DNA of 64,000 nt from an uncultured Pontibacter sp. (GCF_947499215.1 NZ_CANMNI010000001.1:186001-250000); one strand, 5' to 3'; shown: positions 35,492 through 45,058, counted from the stretch's first letter. Numbers and translations: made by a program. Notes: generated by a model from the sequence alone, not told the origin.

Positions 35492-37627
35492 CTACCACGC
35501 AAACTGCATTTTGTACATAGCCAGCGATAGCCTGATCTTAAAATATTCGTACTGTTCACCCAGATGCTCAAAAATATCCTTCAGTTTGGCATCAGGCCCC
35601 AACTTATCGATAGCCTCCTTTATGGCTGCATACTCGCGTTTTGTCACAAAATCTTTGACAGGTATATCATAGCCTTGCTCTAAGAGTGTAGCCAGATGTG
35701 AATAGATGGTCACGGGATTTAAATTGCGCCGCTTGGCGATTTCCTCTGGGCTATGCCCTTGCTGGTAAGCTTCCCAAGTGACTAAATGCGTGGCACCCTT
35801 TATAGCGCTTCCTTTGGACTGCTCCTCAGTCATAAAGGCGATTATCTCATTGATAAAATCATGTCCGTAACGCTCAAATTTCTGGGCGCCCACACCACTG
35901 ATCGCTAACATGGCGATCCGGTTGGCAGGTTTCTCAGCGGCCATCTCCTGCAGTGTGCTGTCAGTGAAGACCACATAGGGAGGCACATTCTGCTGATCAG
36001 CCAGTCGCTTGCGCAAGGCTCTCAAACGCTCAAACAGCGCATCACGTATGATTTCCCGCTTCGGTTTTTCGCGTTGCTGCGTTTCGGTCTGCTGCTTTGC
36101 ATCTTCAAACTTAACCAACTCCACCTGTCGGCCTTCGAACAGTACTTGCCGGCTCTGCTCTGTCAGCTTTAAGGTATAGTTCTGGTCATAGGCAAGTTCT
36201 ACAAACCCTGCATTCAGCATTTGGTGCAAATAGCGGTGCCAGTCCAGTGTGCCGATATTGCGACCGGCCCCATACGTCTTTATACGGTCATACCCACCTG
36301 AAAGTACCTGACTGTTTCTGGATCCTCGCAGCACATCAACCAAAAGGCTCATGTTTACACCTTCTTGGGTACGTGCAATCGCGGAAAGGGCCTTCTGAAC
36401 AATAAGCGTTCCGTCGAACCGGCTCGGTGGGTTACGGCAGATATCGCAGTTGCCACAGTCTTTCTTCATGGTCTCCCCGAAGTACTGCAATAGGATACGC
36501 CTTCTGCAAAAGGTGGCTTCGGCAAATTGTTGCATGCGCTCCAGCTTAACCAGTTGCAATTCTGTCTGTGCCTTGTCATTATCTGACAGCATGTTGCGCA
36601 TGTTCATCACATCCGCAAAGCTGTAAAATAGAAGCGCGTCGGATTTAGCCCCATCACGTCCGGCACGTCCGATTTCCTGATAGTAGCCTTCAATGTTTTT
36701 GGGGAGATTGTAGTGTATCACCCATCGCACGTTCGATTTGTCTATACCCATACCGAAGGCGATCGTGGCACAGACAATCTGCACATCGTCCCGCAGGAAG
36801 GCTTCCTGCGCTTTGGCACGCAATTGGGAACTCATACCGGCGTGGTAGAAGGTGGCCTTATACCCATTGTCCCGCAATTTACCAGCGAGGCTCTCCGTGG
36901 CTTTGCGGCTTAAACAGTAGATAATGCCCGGCTGCCCATGATGCCGACTCAGAAAATCAGTGATCTTCTGAAAGCGGTTCTGTCCCGGCAGTACCGTCAG
37001 GTTGATATTCGGCCTGTCAAACGAGGCCACAAAAACCTCCGGCTGCCTTAACTGCAGCTGCTCCTGTATATCTTTTTGGGTAAGTTTGTCTGCGGTGGCT
37101 GTCAGGGCAATGACAGGTATAGCAGGAAACTGCTGCTTAAGCGCTTTGAGCTGCGTATATTCCGGTCGGAAGTCATGGCCCCATGCGGAAATACAGTGGG
37201 CCTCATCTACGGCAAAAAGAGAAACCTGCAGCCGTTTCAGGAAAGAGAAAAAGCCGGCCGACAGAAGTTTTTCAGGCGACACGTAAAGCAGTTTGATCTG
37301 ACCATTCAAGCATTGATTCTCGATGGCATACTGCTGCTCAGAAGTCTGGGAACTGTTGAGGTAAGCCGCGGGTATGCCGTTTGCCAAAAGCGCCTCTACT
37401 TGGTCCTTCATCAAGGCAATGAGCGGCGACACGACTACGCTTAAGCCCGGTAGCACAACAGCAGGCACTTGGTAGCAGACGGACTTGCCCCCACCCGTAG
37501 GCATCAGCACCAGCACATCCTTCTGTTGTAGTATATCGGAAATGATTTGCTCCTGCATCGGCCTGAACTGCTCATAGCCGAAATAAAGTTTTAATGCTTC
37601 GCGTGCCTCTCTTATACCTATACTCAT
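35492..37627 (-). CDS. recQ: ATP-dependent DNA helicase RecQ
   Basis: 3'-5' DNA helicase of recombination and repair. The 711-residue protein has Walker A PTGGGKS, the DEAH box in DEAHCISAWGHDFRPEY (DEAH plus aromatic-rich loop), motif V/VI GMGIDKSNVRW and QEIGRAGRDG, the RecQ zinc region with CRRRILLQYFGE and CGNCDIC, an RQC winged helix, an HRDC domain around 530-600, and a C-terminal HTH_40-type helix-turn-helix (PEEIAKRRNLNPVTIYSHLATLLEQ). The C-terminal HTH is a common Bacteroidota/Firmicutes form. It is monocistronic. Confidence 0.97.
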   Translation of the reverse strand: MSIGIREAREALKLYFGYEQFRPMQEQIISDILQQKDVLVLMPTGGGKSVCYQVPAVVLPGLSVVVSPLIALMKDQVEALLANGIPAAYLNSSQTSEQQYAIENQCLNGQIKLLYVSPEKLLSAGFFSFLKRLQVSLFAVDEAHCISAWGHDFRPEYTQLKALKQQFPAIPVIALTATADKLTQKDIQEQLQLRQPEVFVASFDRPNINLTVLPGQNRFQKITDFLSRHHGQPGIIYCLSRKATESLAGKLRDNGYKATFYHAGMSSQLRAKAQEAFLRDDVQIVCATIAFGMGIDKSNVRWVIHYNLPKNIEGYYQEIGRAGRDGAKSDALLFYSFADVMNMRNMLSDNDKAQTELQLVKLERMQQFAEATFCRRRILLQYFGETMKKDCGNCDICRNPPSRFDGTLIVQKALSAIARTQEGVNMSLLVDVLRGSRNSQVLSGGYDRIKTYGAGRNIGTLDWHRYLHQMLNAGFVELAYDQNYTLKLTEQSRQVLFEGRQVELVKFEDAKQQTETQQREKPKREIIRDALFERLRALRKRLADQQNVPPYVVFTDSTLQEMAAEKPANRIAMLAISGVGAQKFERYGHDFINEIIAFMTEEQSKGSAIKGATHLVTWEAYQQGHSPEEIAKRRNLNPVTIYSHLATLLEQGYDIPVKDFVTKREYAAIKEAIDKLGPDAKLKDIFEHLGEQYEYFKIRLSLAMYKMQFAW

Positions 37628-37766
37628 ACTGTACTACAACCTATACCTGTGTGATAAAAACAATGGATGTGCTAAACCCAAAGTTAACCATAATATACGT
37701 GAAATAGGTTCCTGCTTTTTGATGAACCGGACGAGATTCCGAACCAACCAAATGTGACACCGTAAC

Positions 37767-37788
37767 TTAAAGGATTATGAACCTTTAA
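37767..37788. promoter_or_regulatory. Palindrome immediately upstream of the Cys-rich protein
   Basis: TTAAAGG-N8-CCTTTAA is a perfect 7+7 dyad ending 9 bp before the ATG at 37798. Position and size fit an operator or a translation-controlling hairpin. Confidence 0.45.
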
Positions 37789-37797
37789 ACCTTAACT

Positions 37798-38133
37798 ATG
37801 AAATCTGAAAGAACAAACGAACTAGAGCACGTTCTCATCAAATGTATTACAGCCTGCGAAACCTGCGCCACTGCCTGCCTGCAAGAGGATGACGTGAAAA
37901 TGATGGTGCGCTGCATCATGCTTGACCGTGACTGCGCCGATATCTGTACTATTACAGCTCGGTTTGTAGCCCGCGACTCGGCCCATGCCAAGCATGTGAT
38001 TAAGGAGTGTATTGAGATTTGCCGTCTTTGTGAAGAAGAGTGCCGCAAGCACAAGCACGACCACTGCCAGAAATGTGCCGACGCCTGCCGAGAGTGCGCT
38101 GACGCCTGCGAAGCTTGGATGAGTACCCGATAG
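37798..38133 (+). CDS. Cys-rich four-helix-bundle copper-storage-like protein (Csp3/DUF326 type)
   Basis: 111 residues with 16 cysteines at positions 16, 20, 23, 27, 39, 46, 50, 71, 75, 78, 82, 90, 93, 97, 100 and 104. They are spaced three or four apart along helices, so they face the inside of a bundle. This is the pattern of Csp copper-storage proteins and of DUF326. There is no signal peptide, which fits the cytosolic Csp3 group. A His/Lys-rich stretch (KHKHDH) near residue 85 may be a metal entry site. It likely binds many Cu(I) ions (inference from the family). A dyad sits just before the start and a strong terminator after the gene. Confidence 0.88.
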   Translation: MKSERTNELEHVLIKCITACETCATACLQEDDVKMMVRCIMLDRDCADICTITARFVARDSAHAKHVIKECIEICRLCEEECRKHKHDHCQKCADACRECADACEAWMSTR

Positions 38134-38153
38134 CAGCACATTTCCGCAAATGT

Positions 38154-38190
38154 AAAAGCCCCTGCTACGCGTGCGTAGCAGGGGCTTTTT
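38154..38190. terminator. Strong bidirectional terminator
   Basis: AAAAGCCCCTGCTACGC and GCGTAGCAGGGGCTTTT form a long perfect stem, with T-runs, between the convergent Cys-rich and PF04020 genes. Confidence 0.92.
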
Positions 38191-38208
38191 TACTAGCAAT
38201 TTTATTGT

Positions 38209-38541
38209 CTAGAAAATGGCATCTAGTATGGCCTCGATTAACGATAGCACCAAACTGAACACAAGTGCCCAGATAAAGCCATCTACGTCAAAGCCACCAA
38301 TCAGCGAGTCAGCCAATAAGATAATGAGCGCGTTGATGACCAACAGAAACAACCCTAAAGTTAGTATTGTCACCGGTATAGTCAATATAACCAATATCGG
38401 GCGCACAACAGCGTTTAGCAATGCCAGTACGACAGCCAAAATTAAGGCGGAGCCAAAGCCGGCTATTTGTACACCCGGCAGAATGTAGGCAGCCAAAAGA
38501 GCAGCCACACCTGTCAGCAGAATCTTAATGATAATTCCCAT
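38209..38541 (-). CDS. Small membrane protein of the 'phage holin family' (PF04020, YvlD-like)
   Basis: 110 residues with four hydrophobic helices separated by short loops: IIIKILLTGVAALLAAYILPG, ALILAVVLALLNAVVRPILVIL, PVTILTLGLFLLVINALIILL and a C-terminal FIWALVFSLVLSLIEAIL. The NAVVRPILVILTIPVTILTLGLF stretch is the family signature. Despite the database name, members are ordinary chromosomal membrane proteins of unknown role, and no phage genes surround this one. Inner membrane. Confidence 0.87.
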   Translation of the reverse strand: MGIIIKILLTGVAALLAAYILPGVQIAGFGSALILAVVLALLNAVVRPILVILTIPVTILTLGLFLLVINALIILLADSLIGGFDVDGFIWALVFSLVLSLIEAILDAIF

Positions 38542-38611
38542 TTTCTTTGTCTATATAGTGATAAGATTTTATTCTTACCCCGCTATACGGCAAAGCGGAA
38601 ATAAAGGTAAC

Positions 38612-39703
38612 TTACTGCACCTCGAGGCGCTTCTGTGACACGGCCATCCAGTTGCAAAGCTTATAAAGCAGCCTTGCGCCCACATTGCCGTTCCACTCGC
38701 TGTCACCCGGCGCTACTTCACATAGGTCAAAGCCGATGATCTCACGACCAGACTTCACCAGCGCTTTAATCAAATATATTGCCTCTTCAAATTCGAACCC
38801 ACCCGGCACAGGCGTACCCGTAGCAGGGCACAACTTAGGATCCAGTCCGTCTATATCAAAGCTGATGTACACCTTCTGCGGCAACTGAGCAATGATCTTT
38901 TTGCACTCCTTCTTCCAACTATTACCCTCGTACATGTTCTCCTTCAGCACGCTGTCGTAGAAAATAGTCACGCGTCCGTTGGATTGGTCCGCCAATTCGG
39001 CCTCCGCCTGACAAATGTCGCGAATACCTACCTGAACCAGTTTTTTAACCTGCGGCAGTTGCAGCGCATTGAACATAATGGAGGCATGCGAATACTTAAA
39101 CCCCTCATAGGCATCACGCAAGTCAGCATGTGCATCCACTTGCAAAATGCCATATTCCTCATGGCGTTCCGCAAGTGCGTGCATTAAGCCAAGTGGCGTG
39201 CTGTGGTCTCCACCAACTACGCCTACAAGCTTTCCTTTATCCAAATGGGCCAGCGCCTTGGCTTTTAACCACTGCAAGAGTTCCTCCCCTTTCTGAGTAA
39301 CCTCAGCAGGCAGGTTTTCAAACTCAGACCTGTCAGACTCTGGGCTTCCTTCTTCCAGCCAGTTAATGTAGTTCTCGGCTTTCTGACGCAGGTTGTCGCT
39401 CACGGCAGCCCAATCCTCAGAGATCTCCTCCATCGCAATGCCCAGTTTCCAAGCTTCTTTGATGGCGGGCTCGAACAAATCGAGCTGTGGGGACGCCTCC
39501 TTGATAGCCTGCGGACCTGCTGCCGTACCGGCACTATAAGATACTGTCACCTCCCAAGGCACAGGGATCAGCACTACTTCCGACTCCTCGACTGTAAAAG
39601 GAAGACCGAAAAGACCACCGTTTACATCACCCACACCATTTGGGTCGAAGTTGGCAATCTTCTGCTCTTTGCTGTTAGTTGGTTGGTTCTGCGGAGTATT
39701 CAT
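38612..39703 (-). CDS. Agmatinase/arginase-family ureohydrolase
   Basis: Mn-dependent ureohydrolase of 363 residues. Metal ligands are visible in [16 protein letters not shown] and SFDIDGLDP, and the family C-terminal segment [11 protein letters not shown] is present. A ~100-residue insertion (about residues 85-150) makes it longer than a standard agmatinase. The start overlaps the end of the SpeD-SpeE fusion by 29 bp, so the two are translationally coupled. With that partner, agmatine to putrescine is the natural role; formimidoylglutamase or guanidinobutyrase is possible. No arginine decarboxylase is in the window. Confidence 0.85.
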   Translation of the reverse strand: MNTPQNQPTNSKEQKIANFDPNGVGDVNGGLFGLPFTVEESEVVLIPVPWEVTVSYSAGTAAGPQAIKEASPQLDLFEPAIKEAWKLGIAMEEISEDWAAVSDNLRQKAENYINWLEEGSPESDRSEFENLPAEVTQKGEELLQWLKAKALAHLDKGKLVGVVGGDHSTPLGLMHALAERHEEYGILQVDAHADLRDAYEGFKYSHASIMFNALQLPQVKKLVQVGIRDICQAEAELADQSNGRVTIFYDSVLKENMYEGNSWKKECKKIIAQLPQKVYISFDIDGLDPKLCPATGTPVPGGFEFEEAIYLIKALVKSGREIIGFDLCEVAPGDSEWNGNVGARLLYKLCNWMAVSQKRLEVQ

Positions 39704-41003
39704 CAGTTACATTGTCAGGGTTTGAATTCAAAAGCTCTTGCACAAAATTCGGCAGCGCGAAAGCGGCCGTGTGAATCGCTTCGTTATAATACTTAAGCCC
39801 TTCTCGCTTCGAGAAGGCAGCAGCGGCCTCCGTATCGAAACGCAATGGGTGCGCCTCGCCTTTGGCTGAATATGAGAAGCTCCACGTACCGGTTGGGTAG
39901 GTAGGTATAGCGGCAAGATAGCAGTGCACTTTCTCCTTACCGAATATCTGCTTGTAGGTATCATAGATCTCTACGAACACGGCGCTGTTAAAGCGCGGTG
40001 ACTCACTCTGCGTGATCATAACACCATCTTTAGTCAGGCAGCGGTATACCTCTTTGTAAAACTCTGCCGTGAACAGACCTTCACCCGGTCCTACCGGATC
40101 GGCAGAGTCAACAATGATCAGATCATAGTGCTCATCCTTGCATTCTTTAATGTATTTGATGCCGTCTTCCACTAGCAGGTTCAAACGCGGATTGTCAAAT
40201 GCCACGGCTGTTTCTGGCAGGTGGAGTTTACATGCTTCGATCACCAATTCATCTATCTCCACTAGGGTAACTTCCTCCAATTGCTCATAGCGCAGCAATT
40301 CGCGCACCGTTCCGCCATCACCGCCACCTATTACCAAGGCGCGCTTCGCATTCCTGTTGCTGAACATAGGAATGTGCGTGATCATTTCGTGGTACACATA
40401 CTCATCTTTCTGAGTACACATCACCATGCCGTCCAGCGTTAGCATGTTGCCATAGGCCAGCGTCTCGTACACTTCCACACGCTGGTAGTCAGAATCTTTT
40501 TTATAGAGCTGCTTGCCAGAGTGTTTAAGGGAGAGCGCAATGTTCTCATCCCGCTCCGTGAACCACACATCGCGCGTAATAGAACCATCTGCTTCAATAC
40601 TCTTTGCTGCAACGTCACGCAATGACTCGAGGTTAAACTCGTTGCGTTTCAGGAGACTCAACTGACCACGACGTAGCTCCATGGAGGAACCGTGACCGGC
40701 TTCAAACGCGTCTTTCAAATATTTATAAGAAACCCATGGGTCAACAGAGTCGCCACAGGTAAACAAGTCTACGGCTGCGTAGCCATACTCCGGCCAAGTG
40801 TGTATGGCCAAGTGGCTTTCCTGAATTACCACCACACCTGAAACGCCATAAGGCGAAAAGTGGTGAAATGTGCTGTTGATGACTGTGGCACCGGCTGTTT
40901 CGGCGGCGGCTACCATGCTGTTTTCGATGTGTACTACATCGTTCATCAATTCAGGAGAGCAATCGTAAAATTCAACTAAAATGTGTCTTCCTAAGGCGTT
41001 CAT
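39675..41003 (-). CDS. Fused S-adenosylmethionine decarboxylase - spermidine synthase
   Basis: Two enzymes of spermidine formation in one 442-residue chain. The ATG at 41003 ([15 protein letters not shown]) is preferred to a TTG at 41024. Residues 1-~115 are a class 1B AdoMet[16 protein letters not shown] places the self-cleavage site at Glu62-Ser63 (Ser63 becoming the pyruvoyl group), with His68 and Cys83 at the positions known for the bacterial enzyme. Residues ~150-440 are spermidine synthase (SpeE): [37 protein letters not shown] and [14 protein letters not shown]. The fusion would supply and use decarboxylated SAM in one protein, with putrescine probably from the overlapping agmatinase-family gene. 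Confidence 0.94.
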   Translation of the reverse strand: MNALGRHILVEFYDCSPELMNDVVHIENSMVAAAETAGATVINSTFHHFSPYGVSGVVVIQESHLAIHTWPEYGYAAVDLFTCGDSVDPWVSYKYLKDAFEAGHGSSMELRRGQLSLLKRNEFNLESLRDVAAKSIEADGSITRDVWFTERDENIALSLKHSGKQLYKKDSDYQRVEVYETLAYGNMLTLDGMVMCTQKDEYVYHEMITHIPMFSNRNAKRALVIGGGDGGTVRELLRYEQLEEVTLVEIDELVIEACKLHLPETAVAFDNPRLNLLVEDGIKYIKECKDEHYDLIIVDSADPVGPGEGLFTAEFYKEVYRCLTKDGVMITQSESPRFNSAVFVEIYDTYKQIFGKEKVHCYLAAIPTYPTGTWSFSYSAKGEAHPLRFDTEAAAAFSKREGLKYYNEAIHTAAFALPNFVQELLNSNPDNVTDEYSAEPTN

Positions 41004-41122
41004 TAACTGACTTTGTGGTTTCAAAAAATTAAAGATGCAAAAAAACGAAATCTGAGGCTATAATCAAAAGAACTGTCTCCAATAAGCCTGTACGATGTTA
41101 GGCTGTGAGGGATCATCTTAAA

Positions 41123-41177
41123 TAAGAAAAGCTATACCTTAAGGGCGCTCTGGCGCTTGCAGGTATAGCTTTTCTTA
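41123..41177 (-). terminator. Terminator of the chemosensory operon
   Basis: TAAGAAAAGCTATACCT and AGGTATAGCTTTTCTTA form a 17-bp perfect outer stem with a further inner GCGC-tctg-GCGC hairpin. It lies 39 bp past the cheC stop. Its stem carries the GGTATA word on each strand. Confidence 0.88.
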
Positions 41178-41215
41178 GTCTTTATACCCCTAGTCAGGTA
41201 TAGGACAGCGCTTTA

Positions 41216-41863
41216 TTAAAGTTTGAATTCCCGGATTATCTCGAGCATCTTAATGAGAGTGCTAGTGTCGAAAAAGAGCAGCAGAGGAAGCTCCACGTCT
41301 TTTGAGTTATGCTGAAACTTGGTGATAACAGTGAACACGAGCGGCTGGAAAAGCGGATGCTGCACGAGGATGTCTTTCAGCGAATTGGCGATATGGCTTT
41401 TGGGTGCCTTTGGCGGGGAGCCATAAATGTTGCTTTTCAAAATGTTGGCAAGCTGCGTTACTAGTGCCCCTGTTATGATGTTGCTAATCTCCAAAAGCAA
41501 GGACTCTTGCATCACATTCAGCTCACCTTTCTGAACGTTAAGCATACTCAGGCACACATTGGAGAGAAGGCTGATGTGCTCATCTGAAAAGAGCATGAGC
41601 GTCGCCCCGTTAAAATCCCCTTTTATATCCGATTGGATTATAAAGTGTGAATCCTCATATTTAGAAATCAGGGAAATAAGGTCTTTCACTTCAATCAGCT
41701 GCACATCAGGCACCTTGAGCATCACCTTATCTTTTGCTATTACCGCAAAAGAGTCTGCTGCCCGGGCTAAACCTATGTTCAGGATCTCTTTGATAATATC
41801 TTTTTCCAACTCGGTTACATGAGTATCCATCATGGTCGTTGTCTTGTTAGTTCTGTTATCCAT
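41216..41863 (-). CDS. cheC: CheC-family chemotaxis phosphatase
   Basis: Putative CheY-P phosphatase of 215 residues (ATG 41863; a GTG two codons upstream is also in frame). Both catalytic E-x3-N pairs of the CheC family are present: KEILNIGLARAADSFA near the N-terminus and LLEISNIITGALVTQLA in the middle. CheC normally works with CheD, which is not seen in this window. It is the last gene of the parA-receptor-cheW-cheY-cheB-cheA-cheC set, 11 bp after cheA, and is followed by the terminator at 41123. It could reset phosphorylated CheY (44696-45058). Confidence 0.85.
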   Translation of the reverse strand: MDNRTNKTTTMMDTHVTELEKDIIKEILNIGLARAADSFAVIAKDKVMLKVPDVQLIEVKDLISLISKYEDSHFIIQSDIKGDFNGATLMLFSDEHISLLSNVCLSMLNVQKGELNVMQESLLLEISNIITGALVTQLANILKSNIYGSPPKAPKSHIANSLKDILVQHPLFQPLVFTVITKFQHNSKDVELPLLLFFDTSTLIKMLEIIREFKL

Positions 41864-41874
41864 CCCCACTTACC

Positions 41875-43509
41875 TTACCTTCTGCTTATAAAATATTTGG
41901 TAATGGCCGGCACATCCAGCACTAAGCATACCTTGCCCGTGCCGAGTAGTGTCACACCACCATATATGTCAATGCTGTCTAGCGGCTTGCTTAGCGGCTT
42001 TACCACTATATCCTGCTGCCTGTAGAGCTTGTCCACGATCAAACCGAGCTTTCTGTTATTGTATGATACAATAATGATGTTCTGTACCTGCCCTTTCAGT
42101 TTCGTCTTATCCCCTAGGCGCATGGCGCTTTCAGGTATATTCAGAAGCTCATCCAAATACACCACGGTCACAGTCTCCCCTTTGATGTCAGCCACAAGCA
42201 CATCACCCACCTCATGCAGCTCATCCTTATCAAGAGCAACTACCAAATCAGTATGTATGAGCGGTATGGCGTAAAAAATACTGTCTATCTCAAATAGTAG
42301 CGCTCCTTTTACGGCGATCGAGGTAGGCAACTGGAGCGTAAACGTGGTTCCTTTGCCTTTCTTAGAGTCTATACGGATGCGGCCGCCGATCGAGTCGATG
42401 GCATTTTTCACCACATCAAGCCCCACACCTCTGCCGGAGTACTCTGTGACTTCCTTAGCCAGCGAAAAGCCGGGCTCAAACAGGAAAGAGAAAACCTCCG
42501 TATCCGGAAGGCCGTCCGCCACGTCTGCCGGCACAAGCTGCTGTGCAACCGCCGCCTTTCTTACTTGGTTCAGGTCTATACCTTTGCCATCATCAGTTAA
42601 ACTGATAACCACACTCTCGCGGTCGCTTCGGGCAGAGAGCTCTAGCTGTCCAACTTTTGGCTTGCCGGCTTTTGAGCGCTGCTCCGGCTTTTCCAATCCA
42701 TGCGTGATGGCATTTCGCACTAAGTGAAGCAAAGAGTCCGTCATGATCTGCAGGATGTTTCGGTCAATCTGAATATCCTGACCTGACAGCTCCAAGTCAA
42801 CTTCTTTCTTTTCTGCCGTAGCTATATCCCGGACCACCCTTGGAAACTTATTGAACAAGGTTCCAATGCTTACCAGTCTGGCATCCATTACGCTATACTG
42901 CAAGTCCTCAGTAATGCGATATAGGTGCGAACTCACCATTTTAAGCTCATCGTTATCCAACTCCCGGCTGAGCGACAGGATGCGGTCGCGGTCGATGATC
43001 AGCTCACCCACGAGGTTCATCAGGTGGTCAAGCTTCTTAACCTGAATGTAGATGAGATCAGAAAGAGTCAGGTTGCGTGAGCTGCTGAACTTCTGTACCT
43101 TGGCCAGTTCCACCGTGCTGTCGGACAAGCTGTCGACAATGATGTCGAGGTTGCGAATCAGTATCGGGTCGGGCTCTATTTGCTGTTCGCTGTCGATGTT
43201 TTTGATGAGTTCACCCAACAGATCAATCCCATCAAAAAGCACCCCCACTACTTCATCACTAAAGCTGAGTTCCTTGTTACGGATAAGGCCGAACGCGGTC
43301 TCTAGTTTATGTGATACATCGGAGATCTGCAGATAGCCAATTGCTTTGGCATTCGCCTTCAGGTTATGCAGCATACGGAAGATCTCCGCCAAAACCTTAT
43401 CGTCTTGCGGTCGCTTTTCCAGTTCGCTGATGAGCCTGTTAAGGGCGTCGAAGTACTCCAGCGCTTCTGCTATAAATATCTCTTTATACTCCTGCTCTCT
43501 CGATTTCAT
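41875..43509 (-). CDS. cheA: Chemotaxis histidine kinase CheA (short form)
   Basis: Central kinase of the chemosensory array, 544 residues. The Hpt/P1 domain at the N-terminus has the phospho-accepting His48 in MLHNLKANAKAIGY. A P2 CheY-docking domain is missing or very short, so the protein is smaller than E. coli CheA (~650). The dimerisation domain is LDHLMNLVGELIIDRDR; the ATPase has HLVRNAITHGLEKPEQR (N box), DDGKGID (G1) and GRGVGLDVVKNAIDSIGGRI (G2). The last ~140 residues are the CheW-like P5 domain. Start and the cheB stop share ATGA (4-bp overlap), so they are translationally coupled. Confidence 0.95.
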   Translation of the reverse strand: MKSREQEYKEIFIAEALEYFDALNRLISELEKRPQDDKVLAEIFRMLHNLKANAKAIGYLQISDVSHKLETAFGLIRNKELSFSDEVVGVLFDGIDLLGELIKNIDSEQQIEPDPILIRNLDIIVDSLSDSTVELAKVQKFSSSRNLTLSDLIYIQVKKLDHLMNLVGELIIDRDRILSLSRELDNDELKMVSSHLYRITEDLQYSVMDARLVSIGTLFNKFPRVVRDIATAEKKEVDLELSGQDIQIDRNILQIMTDSLLHLVRNAITHGLEKPEQRSKAGKPKVGQLELSARSDRESVVISLTDDGKGIDLNQVRKAAVAQQLVPADVADGLPDTEVFSFLFEPGFSLAKEVTEYSGRGVGLDVVKNAIDSIGGRIRIDSKKGKGTTFTLQLPTSIAVKGALLFEIDSIFYAIPLIHTDLVVALDKDELHEVGDVLVADIKGETVTVVYLDELLNIPESAMRLGDKTKLKGQVQNIIIVSYNNRKLGLIVDKLYRQQDIVVKPLSKPLDSIDIYGGVTLLGTGKVCLVLDVPAITKYFISRR

Positions 43510-44630
43510 GTATTCATGTCAGTTGTACTGACTTGCTGCTGCTGTTCGGCCACATACTGGTTTAGGTAGTTGGCAATTTTTGACAAAGGCAGCACTTTGT
43601 CGGTATACCCGCTCTCTATCGCGGATTTGGCCATCCCGAAGATGGCTGACGTTGCTTCGTCTTGTGCGATGACGTGGCCCCCTTCGCGCTTTGAAATCGC
43701 TAGGGCACCGGCTGTACCATCTTTGCCCATACCGGTCAAAATTACCCCAACCACACGGCGTACACTACTATGCGCTACTGTTCGCATTAAATGGTCGACA
43801 GAGGGCAAGTCATAACTGAAAGACGAATCCTCCTCATCGAATGCAATTTTAAGGCTAGCCGTATTACCCATTACAGTATTAACCACCATATTGCGCCCGC
43901 CCGGTGCCACAATTACCTTTCCCGGTTTTGGGATAAGGCCAGACCGACCCTCAATCACCGTTAGGGAAGTAAGCTCCTTTAGCCTACGGGTATAAGTATG
44001 CGTAAATTTGGGCGGCATATGTATAGCGACTAAAACCGAGGCGTTCAAATCAGGATCAAGCTGTCGCACGATCTGTTCCACCGCCTGTGTACCTCCAGTA
44101 GAAGCTCCTATCACAATAACAGTTTCAGCAGTCGCATTTTTAGCAGGCTTTCGCACCACTTGTTTTGCCAGTTGAGAAGTCTCCTCTAGCATACGCAACC
44201 GCTTTTCCGGAGCCCAGTATTCTGATTCCCGAACCGCCAGCACCTTTTGGCGAATCTCATCGGAGATGCTTCTGTAGTTCGGTCTCGAAGTTGGGCCCGG
44301 CTTTGTAACTACCCCATAAACGCCGATATCGATTGCCTCTTTTAGCATGTCAAGGCTAAGCTGTTCTTTTTCTACGAGCATCACAATGGGCGTAGGACAC
44401 TCACTAAAGATCCGCTTAAAAGCTAATAATCGGTCATTATGACGAAGTTCAGCTGAAGCCAGTACTACATCCACTTTTTGCAGATGCAGTAAGTTCAACA
44501 ACTGATCACCATCGGAAGCCAGTCCTGTAACCTCAATATCTTTTGCCTCGGCTAAGATTCCCTCCAGCACTAAGCGTGCGTGACTTGACTTGTCTGCCAC
44601 CACCACTTTCAGCCTTTTTGTCTGTCTCAT
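43506..44630 (-). CDS. cheB: CheB methylesterase with degenerate receiver domain
   Basis: Protein-glutamate methylesterase/deamidase, 374 residues (ATG 44630; a TTG one codon upstream is in frame). The C-terminal catalytic triad is intact: Ser177 in GASTGG, His205 in AIHMPPKFTHTY and Asp305 in GMGKDGTAGA. The N-terminal receiver is not normal. The phospho-acceptor Asp is replaced by Ser59 (DVVLASAEL instead of a DVVxLDxEM pattern), the acidic DD pair is D13-K14, and the beta4 Thr/Ser is a Val in VMLVEKE; only the Lys (K110 in VTKPG) remains. Phosphorylation by CheA should therefore not switch it. It lies between cheY and cheA. No CheR is in the window. Confidence 0.9.
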   Translation of the reverse strand: MRQTKRLKVVVADKSSHARLVLEGILAEAKDIEVTGLASDGDQLLNLLHLQKVDVVLASAELRHNDRLLAFKRIFSECPTPIVMLVEKEQLSLDMLKEAIDIGVYGVVTKPGPTSRPNYRSISDEIRQKVLAVRESEYWAPEKRLRMLEETSQLAKQVVRKPAKNATAETVIVIGASTGGTQAVEQIVRQLDPDLNASVLVAIHMPPKFTHTYTRRLKELTSLTVIEGRSGLIPKPGKVIVAPGGRNMVVNTVMGNTASLKIAFDEEDSSFSYDLPSVDHLMRTVAHSSVRRVVGVILTGMGKDGTAGALAISKREGGHVIAQDEATSAIFGMAKSAIESGYTDKVLPLSKIANYLNQYVAEQQQQVSTTDMNT

Positions 44631-44695
44631 CAAAGTACACCTCCTTTCCTACTGTCTCGAATGTGCAACCAGTACTTTAACTATGCAGAAAAAGC

Positions 44696-45058
44696 TTACT
44701 CGTCGAGTGCTTTCTTTACCACCTCCAGCACCTTCTCTTCAGAGAAGGGCTTTACAATATAAGACAGGGCTCCATACTCCAAGGCCTCGTTCACGATCAC
44801 CTCCTGCCCTACGGCACTTACGATGATGACTTTCATATCAGGCTGCTCTGCCTTTATACCCTTCAGCACATCCAGCCCTGTATTGTCTGGCAGAATCACA
44901 TCAAGCGTGATCAGGTCCGGAGTCGTCTCCTTTGCCAGTTCCAAGGCTGTCTGCCCATTGGGAGCCTCGCCTACCACCTCATAGCCTGCATCAGTTAGCA
45001 TGTTTTTGAGCATGGTGCGCATGTAGAATGAGTCGTCTACAATCAGAATTCTTTTCAT
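44696..45058 (-). CDS. cheY: CheY-type response regulator
   Basis: Single-domain receiver of 120 residues with all phosphorylation residues: the DD pair in ILIVDDSFYMR, the acceptor Asp in LITLDVILPD, a Ser in VIIVSAVG and the Lys in IVKPFSEE. It is the only intact receiver in the cluster and hence the probable phosphate sink or output of CheA. CheY targets a flagellar motor in swimming bacteria. No flagellar genes are here, so the output may be gliding, pili or another system (inference). It is 65 bp upstream of cheB and 35 bp downstream of cheW. Confidence 0.94.
   Translation of the reverse strand: MKRILIVDDSFYMRTMLKNMLTDAGYEVVGEAPNGQTALELAKETTPDLITLDVILPDNTGLDVLKGIKAEQPDMKVIIVSAVGQEVIVNEALEYGALSYIVKPFSEEKVLEVVKKALDE

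Noticed and set aside
38209..38541. Prophage holin
   Set aside because: PF04020 proteins are called holins by name only; no lysin, capsid or integrase gene is nearby.
43506..44630. cheB as a pseudogene
   Set aside because: The frame is intact, start and stop are coupled to neighbours, and all three esterase residues are kept; only the receiver is degenerate.
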